Part shown: piece by piece, positions 34,489-45,305 of the stretch
Position numbering within the stretch: the stretch's first letter is position 1
How the letters are laid out: each line of letters starts with the position of its first letter
Assembly: GCA_020064725.1 (NCBI GenBank)
Contig: JAGTWJ010000019.1
Location: forward strand, 3,534,001 to 3,598,000
Direction: 5' to 3'
From: Drechslerella dactyloides
Lineage: Eukaryota; Ascomycota; Orbiliomycetes; Orbiliales; Orbiliaceae
Length of the DNA stretch: 64,000 nt
Program-made: the position numbers and the translations under genes
Notes under the pieces: model-generated
What the model saw: only the letters and a program-made list of their open reading frames with translations
The model's database searches: none
Told to the model about the DNA's origin: nothing

Positions 34489-35900
34489 ATGGCTACCGTC
34501 GCCGCAGTACCGAAGGCGCAGGCCTCGCGGAAGGGCAAGAAGGCCTGGCGCAAGAACGTCGATGTCTCAGAGGTTACCACCGGCCTCGACCAGGTCCGCA
34601 CCGAGATCATCCAAGGGTACGTTAATGCGCACACCATATATCGCCCTCTTGTATTCACCAAGCTGATAATAAATAGTGGCATCATCACCGAGAAGTCCGA
34701 CGCGGAGCTGTTCGCCGTCGACACGACCGGCTCGACGAATATCCGCCAAAAGCAACTTCGCGAAGCCAAGCCGCTCAAAGTCGACGAGATCCTGAACGCC
34801 CGCAGCGCCGTACCGGCGTTAATCAACCCGAAGAAGCGCGCAGGCCCCAGCGGCATCGAACTCGGCGATGGTGTCGTCCCAGCGAAGAAACACAGAAAGA
34901 ACGGTGTCTCGTACAAGGATCTGGCGAGACTGCGTCGGATAGCGTACGGCGGCGAGGCGGCCAAGGATGGCGTGAAGACGTCGAAAGCAACGCAGGGAAA
35001 GCAGGAGCTTTACGATCCCTGGGGCGACGCGGTCCCGGATGCAGAGGATACCGCCGCGAAATTAAACGAGCTAGACCTGTCGTTCGTGGAAAAGCCGAAG
35101 CCGCTGAACGCACCGGAGACACTCAAGCATGGTCCCGTCGGGATCGTGAGAGAGGGCGAAGAGGCCGTCCCGGCTGTGCGGTTGCCGGATCCTGGGATCT
35201 CGTATAACCCTGAATTCGACAAGTGGGACAGCCTGCTCACGAGAGAGGGGGACAAAGAAGTGGAGCTGGAGAAGAAGAGGCTGCAGCTCGAGGCGGAGGA
35301 GAAGCGGATCCTGGAGCTGGCGGAGATCGAAGACCCCGAGGAAGAGGAGGAGGAAGAAGATGAATCGGAAAGCGAATCGGAAGGAGAGGACCCCGAGGCC
35401 ATGAAGAAGATGCCCCAGAGGAAGACACCCGCCCAGCGGAATAAGGTCAAGCGGCGAAAAGAAGCAGAGCGCCTGCTCAAGCATAAAATCAAAAACGAAG
35501 TCCACAGACAACAGCTAGAGTCGCTGAAACAGCTGCGGAAAACACTCGATCTAACAGTGACGGAGAAGGCGGTGGCGAAGAGGAAAGCTTTAACACCCGC
35601 GAAACGGCTGATCAGACGGAGGAAGTTCGATAGAGACATGTGAGTGCTGTGTCCCAAATTCTCCACCACGATTTAGTTACTGACGAGATCACTAGACTGC
35701 CGCCTGCACCACTGGAGTTACAGCTTCCGGAGGAGCTGACAGACTCGCTGAGGAGACTCAAGCCGGAAGGCAATCTTCTGCGGGATCGCTACCGGAATCT
35801 GCGGGAACGCGGCGTCATCGAAACTCGTGTCGCGAGAGAGAGGAAGAAGGCCAAGAGGACTCTCACAGAAAAATGGAGCTACAAGGACTGGAAGCCTTGA
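34489..35900 (+). CDS. NOP53: Ribosome biogenesis protein Nop53 (GLTSCR2 family)
   Basis: Three exons, 34489-34616, 34677-35639 and 35696-35900, give 431 residues. Nop53 is a nucleolar pre-60S factor that recruits the exosome helicase Mtr4 for 7S to 5.8S rRNA trimming. Recognisable parts: GKKAWRKNVDVSEV near the N-terminus, PDPGISYNPEFDKWDSLL, a long Lys/Glu coiled coil with an acidic run (residues about 255-285), RKTPAQRNKVKRRKEAERL and a C-terminal EKWSYKDWKP. Intron 1 is exactly 60 bp and has no in-frame stop, so retention would add 20 residues rather than break the protein; the spliced form restores the family pattern and is preferred. Confidence 0.93.
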
Positions 35901-36205
35901 TTCTCATGTTATTCGTTTAAAATTCATATTCTAGAGTATGATACATAATATATAACGCCGACTGCGTCCCAGCGTGAAGCGGTAATGCATATTTCGGTGC
36001 TCAAAGGCGTTCATTGACCTAATCTATCGATTCCAATAATGGGCAATGGTGGAAACCCCGTAACAGTGAACTTTTATCCTATGCTAATGCCTAAACGCCA
36101 TGCATAATGTATTATACAGTAGCACTGACCAGGTTATCCTGACCAGGCTCGCCTTTACTCGTCGGAGACTCTGGTTCACGAAACCGATGACTCTTGTGCA
36201 CACCA
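35901..36205. other. Short convergent intergenic region
   Basis: 305 bp with the 3' UTRs of NOP53 (+) and ESF1 (-). AT-rich, no gene seen. Confidence 0.6.
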
Positions 36206-38461
36206 CTACGTCCTTCGCTTTTTCTTCCCGCTCCCCGCTTCATCGCCGGCCCTCCGCTTCCGTCGCTCCTCCATCACTTTCTCCATCGCCTGCGTCTTCT
36301 TATACCTCGGGTTCGTAGGGTCGATTGCAAACTCTGGCTTCTCGTAGATTGCCGAGAACCGTGGATCGCTCACATCCATTTTGTAGTCCTGCTGTAAGCC
36401 TTCCGCCTCTTGCAAACCGCGCTTCTTCGCCATCCGTTTGGCAGCTTTCCCCTTCAGCTTTGCGAGCTTCTCGCGCTTGCGGATGTCGTTCATGTTGAAG
36501 TGCTGGAGCGAGGAATCTTCATTGTCCGCCGCCATTATGGCTTCTAATTCCTCCCGTTTGGAGGCCTGCTCGACTGCTATCCGTTCCTTTTCTTCTCGCT
36601 TCTTCTGCTTCCTTTCTTTCTTGGAATCGGTGTTTGATTTCTCTGGGTTCTCGAAGAAGGGGTCGTCGAAGCCCAGGTCTTCGGCAAGTTCTGCGTCCGG
36701 ATGCTCTTCATCCTGTGCGTTATCGTCCTCGCCGTTCTGAGCTGTAAGCTTCTCCTTCCGCTTTTCCTTCCTCGCCTTCTTCCGCTCCTTCTCCTTCCTG
36801 ACGTATCGCTCTATCGCCGTTTCGTCCCGCTCGAACACGTCCCTCTTCTTGCCATCCTCCTCTGTCAGCGCTGCGGAGAACGTAACCTCCATATTCCCCA
36901 CCGGCTTTTTCTCTCCCTTCGCTGCGTTCGCCGCCTTCTCGGCCGCTGGCGGTAAACCTAGCATTTTTCTATACGCATCCCGCGCATCCTCCTCGTCTTC
37001 GTCGCTATCACTCGCGAGATATGCCTGCAGATCCATCTGTTCGACATCCCGCCGGCTGAACGCCTCTTTCACCGCCTCTTTCCGGCCCGTGTCCTCTTGG
37101 TCCCATGTGAGTTTCACCTTGGAATGCTGCAGAGCATCCGTGCTGAATTCGACGGGGCGGTACCGCTTCGGTGGCTCGCTGCACTCGTCGCGCGGGGTGT
37201 CGTCGAACTCTGTATCGTCGGGCACGAAACGCAGGTCGAAGAAGTTGGCGGTGGTGCCGTACTCGGCGCCGTCACACTGTGTGTATATTGCGTTTGCGGT
37301 GGCGGCCGAGTCGCAGGTTACTATGGCGTAAAAGTAGCGGAGGCGCTCGAGTTGGTAGCGACGGAGGGCTGTAGAGTTGACTTCCTCGCCTGTGTCTTCT
37401 TTCACCAGCGTTTGCGCTGTGATTTCCATCTCGTCGTCGCCGTCGTCGTGAGATGACGGTTTGTGTTTCCTCTCTTTCTTTCCCTTCTTTGTGACTTTAC
37501 TGGAGAGGCCGAATACTTCTTTTGGGGGGCCTTCCATCTCCTCGCGTTCCATGCGCTCCTTGCCGAATTCGGACGGGTAGATTGCCACGCTGAGGATCCT
37601 GCCGCCGACGGGCACGAAGCTTGAGAAGGCGACGTAGAGGTCTGTGGATTTCATGTAGTCCCAGTCGAGGTTGACGGCTGCGAGGCGGGGGGTGATGTCG
37701 CCGAGGGGTATCGCCTCGGCTTCCTGCGCGGCGGCTTCGGCGTCCTCGGCTTCGGATTCGATGACAGACTCTGAGTCGCTGTCTGAGTCGCTGTCGGTAT
37801 CGTCTGAGAGAACGCCCTGGCCACGGGCGGGGTCGTACCCAGAGGCTGCAACCGCCTCGTCTGAAGACTCATCTTCATCTTCATCCTCAGACTCATCCTC
37901 CTCTTCTTGAGATTTATCTTCTGGTGCATCTTCGAGTTCATCCTCAAGTTCTTCCGCGGGCGTATCTTTAGGCGGATCTTCAGGGTCATCTTCAGCTTCT
38001 GAAGACGAGGGTTCAGCGACCTTCAGTTCCTTCTTCGCCTGCTCCTTCACCCGCAACGGTTTGTCCACCTTTTTATCCGCCTTTTTCTCCTTCGCGCCCT
38101 TCTTCCCGACGCCGTCCGGGTAATCCTCAAAGGTATACGACCGCAGCATCTCCTCTTTATGTTTATTAGGCGGCAGTCGGCGCCCGTATCTGTCCTTCTT
38201 CGCGACGATCTCGAATTCCGGATCCTCGAGAAGCGCATTGAACCGCGAATCGAGCACGGGGCGATCGCGCTTCTTGGGCATATCGAATTTCGGGTCCCAA
38301 TGGACATGGGAGAAGCGGGGATCAGCTGCGCACGTAGGTAGACCTGTTAGCTACATTTCGTATCGACGTATTGTGCGAGGACGCTACGAACTGATTATTG
38401 GCATGTTCCGTTTCGCCTGCGAGCGGCCCTCTTTGGGCGCCTTGCGTTTTGATTCCGCCAT
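36206..38461 (-). CDS. ESF1: Pre-rRNA processing protein Esf1 (NUC153 domain)
   Basis: Two exons read leftwards, 38461-38392 and 38325-36206, give 729 residues. Esf1 acts in early 18S rRNA maturation in the nucleolus. The start MAESKRKAPKEGRSQAK is followed by a DPRFSHVHWDPKFDMPKK motif that spans the intron. The C-terminus has the NUC153 motif DPRFSAIYEKPEFAIDPTNP, so DPRF-type motifs lie at both ends. Between them are a long acidic Ser/Glu/Asp region (about 95-195), the core LDWDYMKSTDLYVAFSSFVP with GRILSVAIYPSEFGKERM, and HSKVKLTWDQED. The intron donor is GTTCGT, unusual, but both its phase and the resulting TDPRF junction fit. Confidence 0.95.
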
Positions 38462-39551
38462 CTTGAACGTATGGCTGCCGTAAGTTACGGACGGGTGTCG
38501 AGGTACTCTGACGGTTGGGTTAGCTTTCGCGTGCGATGCTTGTCGCAGAATCTCGAAGTTTTCCGACCGCGCAGAAGAAAGGTCGTTACGATTCCCCAAT
38601 TTGGCGCAACTATAAAAATTTCCGATTAGTCAGCCAGCGTCGACTTTTTTAATTGAGCCAATATCGCCGAGACTATATTCGAGCACCGTCGATAGAAAAA
38701 AATACATAGTCTAAAGTTTATAAAGTAAGATTGTTATATTCGTAGGCATTTCTATCAGATTCATGCATTGCTATGTGTCTTAACCGCCGTCTTTATACAC
38801 AATATCGTACATACATAGTTACATGCGGACATACAGGGGACGCCCCCCCGACCCCAGCTGCTCTATCGCAGAACATGAAGGACGAAAAAAGAAAGAAAGG
38901 AAATATTTTGTACACCCCAAAGAACCCACAGAAAAGCCAGGTTTTATATACAGTGAGAATCGAACAAGCCCACCACTATTCAACGCTTTGTATGTATGCA
39001 TGGCGTGGTGGATGGCGAGATTGGAAGGAATATGTGCAAAAAACTAAAGGTAACACCGTGGATGTGAGATATGGTTGTATATAGTGTAGATTCGTCTCCG
39101 GATATCGAACGCCGTCTAAATCAAAATTTCGCTGCTTGATAGCCTTTCCGCTTCATGTTGTTGTCGACGTGGAATAGCAAGTCCCAATTACAGCCGCTCA
39201 GCCCAGAGTCGTTGAGCAGGAGCGATTGCCAGTGGTGACGCATTCCAGTCAAGAGGTTTTCGAGTGATATGGTCCGAGCCTTGCGCTCTATAATTCTATC
39301 CTTTGATAGCGTTTCCTCTTCTTCGTTGGTCTCGAAAACCAAAAGGTTCCTGTTCCCTTGGCGTTGATTTGCTTCGACGTGACAGCCCCCAGTCCATTCT
39401 TCTCTGTGATAGCCAATCGAGACAGAGTATTAGTGAATCGTGTCATGGCCGAGCGAACCGACTGAACAAAATGAGCGGACGCACACCATGTTGAAAAAAA
39501 AATCCGCCAGTGAGAAAAGCGACGAGGGAGCAGGATTAGAAACGAAGCTCT
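38462..39551. other. Upstream region of ESF1 and gap before RPO41
   Basis: 1.09 kb. Next to ESF1 lies an AAAAATTTC element (38614-38622, about 155 bp before the ATG) resembling the rRNA-processing element. The middle is AT-rich. A weak minus-strand open frame at 39342-39121 is discussed as a finding. No other gene seen. Confidence 0.5.
38614..38622 (-). promoter_or_regulatory. RRPE-like element upstream of ESF1
   Basis: AAAAATTTC in a TATAAAAATTTCC context, about 155 bp from the ESF1 start. It fits the AAAAWTTTT-type element of fungal ribosome-biogenesis promoters. Short motif, so chance cannot be excluded. Confidence 0.35.
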
Positions 39552-42500
39552 TCAAGAGAAGAAGTACTTGCTGTCCTTGAGTCGAGCTACATCGAAATCT
39601 CCCTTCTTAGGCACCTCAGGGAACTCCAGATCGACCCAGACGTAGACCCGCGTCCACACGCCTTTGGTCGGAGCTTTCTTCTTCGTCTCGGTTTCTTCTT
39701 TGGCCTCCTTCTCATCGGCAGCAGCCTCCAGCTCCTTTGGAGTCTTTGAATTCTTGATTGCCTTCTTGCTCCCTCCGGTTTGAAGGTCCAACTCCAGCAG
39801 GTTGATATCGCCGGCGCCGCTTGACATCTCCTCTCCGAACCCGGCACTTTCGACCTTATCAAAGTCGTGTTCGGGTGTCAGGCCGTAGGACTGGTAGATA
39901 GAAGCTGCCGTGACCATATTCTTTCCCTTGTTCCTCTCTGCGGGATTGCTACTAGCCAGGAGCTGATCGCGTTCAAGCTCCATCAGAAGATCGTCCACAA
40001 CGGTCATGGAGATCTTCTTTGGCGGCGCTTTTGAAGCCTTCTTCATCCCGGGGCCCCTCCTCTTCGGTTTTACTTCACCCGATTCTGCTGCTTCCGCCTC
40101 CTCCTTGGCTACTTTCGCGGCCCTGATAGCCTCAGCCTCCGCTTTCCGAGCCTCGATAATCGGCGATATTTCCCTCCGGTGCTGCGTGATGGCCTTGCCA
40201 GCAGGATGGGCTTCTGGGATGACGACTAAGGTCTTGTATCCCTTGTAGCGGAGCACGAATTCGTCGCGCAGTTTCTGAACGATGTCTTCCGAATGCAGAT
40301 TGACGAACGCGTCTCGGAGAACACGGCTCATTGTGTCAACGTGGCATGCGTGGGTCCAGAAGGAATCATGCACGGCAGCGAACGTTAGACCCGCTCGCTT
40401 TGAAGCCAACGCTGAGAGTAACATGTGCGTGGCGTCGAGAGAGTGAACAAAGTTTGGCGGGAAAGCAGCCATTTGACGCCGAGAGTTTACCTGGTTGATG
40501 ATCGAGGTGTCCACGATGGTGATTTGTTGCAGATTGGTCTTGACGGCCACGGTTGCTTCGTGTCGGTAAGGCTGGACGACGGGCAGGCCTAGCGGTGTAG
40601 TCCAAACGACGGACGTCATGAACTCGACCTTCCCTCGTTCTTTGGTATGCGCCTGCCGACCATCGACGGGAATCGAGCCATCCAGATGCTGGTTCAACGT
40701 CTGGTACTGCTGAGGACTGACTGAGCGGCTGATCCGTTTCGCACACTCACCGAACCATTTTTGGATTAAATGAGCACCCGTAAACATGGTTTGCAGCGAG
40801 TCGAAGATTTTCCTCGTCAGGTAAAGGGCAAGCTTGTCCGTCCGATCCTTGGGGAATACACCCTTCTCGACCAGCCTGTTCTTGACTTGTGCCTTTGCGC
40901 CGATGAACGTGACACCATACACATTCGTCATGACAGTCTGCTTTACGACCTTCCGGTTGATATGACCAAGGAGCTCTTTGGCCTCTGGATGGCCGTTCTT
41001 TGCATCTTTGGCCACAGCTTCGTTGACGAGATCTGCGACACCGGTGTAGACGTCTTGAGGTTTCTCTGCCGGCTCCAGATTGACCTGTTTTGCTCCAGCA
41101 ACGTCACCACCGAGGGCTGCGTAGTGCTGTAGACCATTACAGGTGCCATCTTGGTGGACGGGCATGTTCGACTCGAACGCCAAAGGGTCGGGGGAGGTCA
41201 ACGCCTCCTCGAGCTCAAAGCAAGTGGCAAGAGTTTGCCACGGATCCTCCGATTGAAGCCACCACCGTGTAACCTGGGATATAAGTCAGTATGAGTATCA
41301 TCAAGTTGCTAGATCCCTTGAACATACCTCAAGGGGTTTCCTGGCCGAATCGAAGACTTTCTCCAAGTTCGCCTCCGTCCATTCTTCGCGTGCCTTCAAA
41401 CTGGCTTTGTCGAAACCGCAAAGATTTGCGAGGTGGATTTTCAGCCACCGCAACCCGGACTCTCCCAATGGTTTCTTTTCCGAAAACTTGAGAAGTCCAC
41501 GGCACAAGTCGTTGCCGATGTGGTTCAAATGAGGCGGCATCGCGTAGGCACGGCCTCTGAAATCGACGTTGTGTGGGAAATAGAACTCCTCATTATAGAA
41601 CTATGGCACCACGTCAGTAGTGAAAAAATGCGTCACCGAGGAAATTAACTTACAGCTCTTGCAATTTCCATCTTGAAGTTTACGTCACAACGCTGACTGT
41701 GGTGATTTTTCCGAAGTAAGGCGAGTTCCTGATGAGCGACCTTGAACGCGGCCTTTGTGGCAACATCGGCATCTGCTGGCGGCTCCTCGGGGAAAGGCAT
41801 ATCTTTCGAACTAGACGGTGGTATTGCCGCAAAAGCCTCGCCGGTATTCCAAACTTTCAGGATGACATCGAAAACCTTCTGGTTGATCTGCCAGGCTGTC
41901 GACCCAAGGACGTCCAGGCCGGCGAATACACGGTCCAAGTTACCTTGTTTGGAGGCCTCCTTGATGTATAGAGTCTGTTCGAGACAATCTTTTATACGGA
42001 CCATGCGACAGGGTGTGAAGTAGTAGGCTCCATCATTCCAGGCACACCAAGGACGAGGTCTGGCGACCATTGGTAGCAATTTCGTGAGTGTGGTGCCTTT
42101 CAGAGGCTCCATCATCAGCTTGCTAGAGAATTCATCATGAAGCTTGATGACACCTATTTTCTTTCCACCGACGAACTGGTATCCGTGGTAAAGTGCAGGC
42201 TGCTCCAAGGTGAGGTCTTCCGAAACAGTGTGGAGAACTTTTGGATTTGTCGGTTTCGCCTGAATCTTCGCGCACTGGAACAAAAGAGATACCAGGATCG
42301 ATCCAACTTTTGCTTTCATTGGCTGCGACCACCGCTGCTCCAAGATTAGCTCGGAGCCGTCTTGTTCCATTTCCGCTCTCCGATTTTGGCGATACACCAA
42401 CATTGAGATATCCTTTTCGTTCCGTGCCTCGGCGAGTTGCTTCTGAAGAGACTTCTTTTGATAAAACCGTTCATCGCCTTGCTTGGTCTCGAACTGCTTC

Positions 42501-44352
42501 TTCAGTTGTTCGGATATGTACTCGTGCTCGACCGCTCGGCCTACTGAGATAACGGCCGCGGAAGCTTTCATAGCCGTTGAATCGTGCCAACCTGTCGCCA
42601 ATCGAATGATGTTCGTAATGGTGATTCCAGCAAGCTTTTCGGGAGAGAGAAGGCGAAGATATGGCCCGTATTGGCACCGTTCGAAGTTGTTGGTGTCCTG
42701 AGGGTCGGCCTCAGCTTCTTCCACATGCTTCAACTCTTGTTTGATTAGAGGGATCATATTGACAAGCCACTGGTGCAGGAGAGGATTCAGATTCGGGTTA
42801 TGCGATCTGCAAACGCTGCTGCTAGGGTCCTCTGCATCGGCCCTCCAGCGATTGATAGCGGCTTCGTAAGCATCTTGTTCCAGAACCTTTTGTCGGTCGA
42901 TCATATATTGATCCTTCTCTTCCTGGTTTTTGAAAACCGGCATGTATTTTTCAACGCTGTGGTCGGCAAAGGATTGTAGAGATTGCTTGACAGCTGCCAG
43001 CGAAGTTCCTTTGATATCGGTCGCCATAACCTCCGCGATTTCTGGCTTTTGGTAATCGGCCAGTATGTACTCTTGCTCAGGGTGAAGATCTCTCGATACG
43101 ATTTTGTGTGCCTATAATTTCGTCAGTATCAGTATCCAGATTAACCAAGGCGGTTGAGAATCCGAATGAAACCTACAGTTTTGACAACTTCAATCGCCGA
43201 GGCTGGCAGGTGCCGCAAGACATCACCGAGAATTCCAGCCTTCTGTTGCTGCCACTCAAAGATAATTTTGGCGATTTCTTGTTTCTTAGGGCGAACTGTT
43301 CGCGAACTCAGGATGGCGGCCTCCAACAGGACGGCGTATGTGTCGTCGTTGCCTTTGAGCTTGTACTTTTCCGTCATGTTCCGCCGGAACCACCCTTCGA
43401 TCTTTTCGACATTGTAGTCGAGGGCAGCTTCACACTCCTTAAGCATGGCCCTAACTTCAGCTTTAGACTCAGTTGGAACTGACTCTTGCCCTCGCTCAGT
43501 GCTAGTCGACTCGACTTCCTCCGTGCTACTTGATACAGCCTCGTTGATATCGACTGACTGAGCTCCTTTGGTAGTGGTCGATAAAGCCTCCTTCTTCTTT
43601 TCGTATTCTTCCTTCTTCTCGGCGGCATCCTTGGCTTGAGCGAGATACCCCCGCAGGAAACAATTATGGTTCATCACCATCTCTTGATCGAGCGACTTTT
43701 GATCCTGTTCAATGCTGGTGCAGGCGATGAAGTCATGATGCAGCCGGTCAAGCATGAGTTCTGCCCGGTCCAGCTTTCTCATCTTCACACAGGCAAGAAA
43801 AGCTGATATAACGTCTTCTCGATGGCTTCCTGTGCCAATTTTGAAAGGGTCTACCGCCTGGCGAGACTGCTCGTATGGGCGAGGGTGCATCGGCAATTCC
43901 GGTGTTTTCAGCATGAGGAATGATGCTGGGTCGTGCAGCCGCAGCCAGGAGAAATCCGGCGGCGGTTCATTGTTGGCAGAAGTCCCGGTGCCTGCCGTCT
44001 CCGGTGTCTCGTTGGCGGCCTGCTGGGACTCCGGCGTCGAGTAAAACGGAAATCCATTGGGAGGCGAGTAGTCGACCGAACCTACGTCCGTTGTTGTGCT
44101 GTAGTTTCTTTCCGACTGTACACTAGGACGATCGACCTTTTTGGAGGACGGAGAAGATGAAGGCGGTACCGTGCCTGTCGAGTTCGAGGGAGAGACGGAA
44201 TACGCGTGTGGGGTCGCCGAAAAGCGTCGAACGAGCGAGATGGGTCCGCTGGCGGGCAGCTGGCACCGGGGCAGCCTATATGTGGCGGTGGTACAATGCT
44301 GAATTGTCGACCGCAGCGGGAACTGACGTCGGCCGCATCTTCGTACCAGCAT
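39552..44352 (-). CDS. RPO41: Mitochondrial DNA-directed RNA polymerase
   Basis: Four exons read leftwards: 44352-43177, 43111-41654, 41600-41328 and 41273-39552, giving 1542 residues. It is the T7-like single-subunit polymerase that transcribes mitochondrial DNA. Residues 1-45 are Arg/Ser/Thr-rich without acids, a mitochondrial presequence. Catalytic motifs are intact: HQDGTCNGLQHYAAL with motif A Asp about 1011, the O-helix RKVVKQTVMTNVYG (about 1076-1089) and AAVHDSFWTHA with motif C Asp about 1272. The ending KKGDFDVARLKDSKYFFS is typical. Between motif C and this end lies an insertion of roughly 165 residues rich in Ala/Glu/Lys. The protein is about 190 residues longer than the yeast enzyme, partly from this insertion and partly from the long N-terminal region. 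Confidence 0.97.
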
Positions 44353-45305
44353 TTTGGAGTGTATCGAGATGCACCGGCGTCGCTACAGTCGTGGAGCGAG
44401 GGTGGTCGGGAGGTGTATAAAATTTTCCTCGTGGCGGTTGAAGCCAGTCGTCGCAGGCAAGACGAGCTCCAGAAAAAACGAATGAAGAAAAGAAAGGAAA
44501 GCGACGAAAGCCGGAAGGAAGCGATGCTCTGCTGAGTAACAGGAACCCGATAAGAAGGAAAATGCGAAGAGGAATGGAAGCAGGCGGAGGAGCAAAAGCC
44601 AGTCGTCAGGCTCTCCTCACCAGAGCGATTGAAGACGAGTGCATTGAAGTAGTAGAGACCGGGATTGAAGACGACCGCGGTGGCAGACGACCAGAAAAGG
44701 ACCCTGCGACTGGCGACAGAAGAACGAAAATTTTGTACCGCAGAAGCGAGACGAGAAGCCCACTTTGAAACCGCCCGCCATTCGGAGCTATCGATAAGCT
44801 TCGCGCGTTCTGATTCGTCCGATCCGCCGCGGGCGCGCATTGCGGCTGCAGGGCCGTCAACCTTCGCGAACAGGTGCAGTGCAGCTCCCCGTTCCAGTTC
44901 AAACCTCCCGCATGCATATCGACATTGATCGCGGACCACATATACTTATACCACCGTTGACACGGTAGCAGAGCGACCGCCGTAATCGCCCGCGGATACA
45001 CAGCCGGAAGCCACGCTGCACCCGATCGCCCGCAGAGGTTCCGGTGGAATTCGATACCGGCAAGCCTCTTCGTTTGTTCGCCCTCGCGGTCCCGAGTTCC
45101 CGGTAACCTGGTGCTGCTGCATGCTGCGGCCTCGATCGTGTGCCCTCCCGCGGTCCGAGCCCTGCGCCCCGAATCACACTCGCACACAGGACAGCCTGCA
45201 GGACAGCCTGTACGCGCCATGGCCTCGTAGGACGCGGTTGGCTACAGCAGCCCCGATTCGTTCGCATGTCGGAAGACACCTCGGGAACGTGAACACAGCT
45301 TCGAC
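44353..45305. promoter_or_regulatory. Divergent upstream region, RPO41 / IML1
   Basis: 953 bp between two outward-reading genes. GC-rich in the right half. Minus-strand frames here are long but have arginine/serine-rich shadow composition and no motif, so no gene is called. Confidence 0.5.

Noticed and set aside
44606..45220. 204-codon minus-strand frame between RPO41 and IML1
   Set aside because: Arg/Ser/Ala-rich with no recognisable motif, in a GC-rich promoter region.
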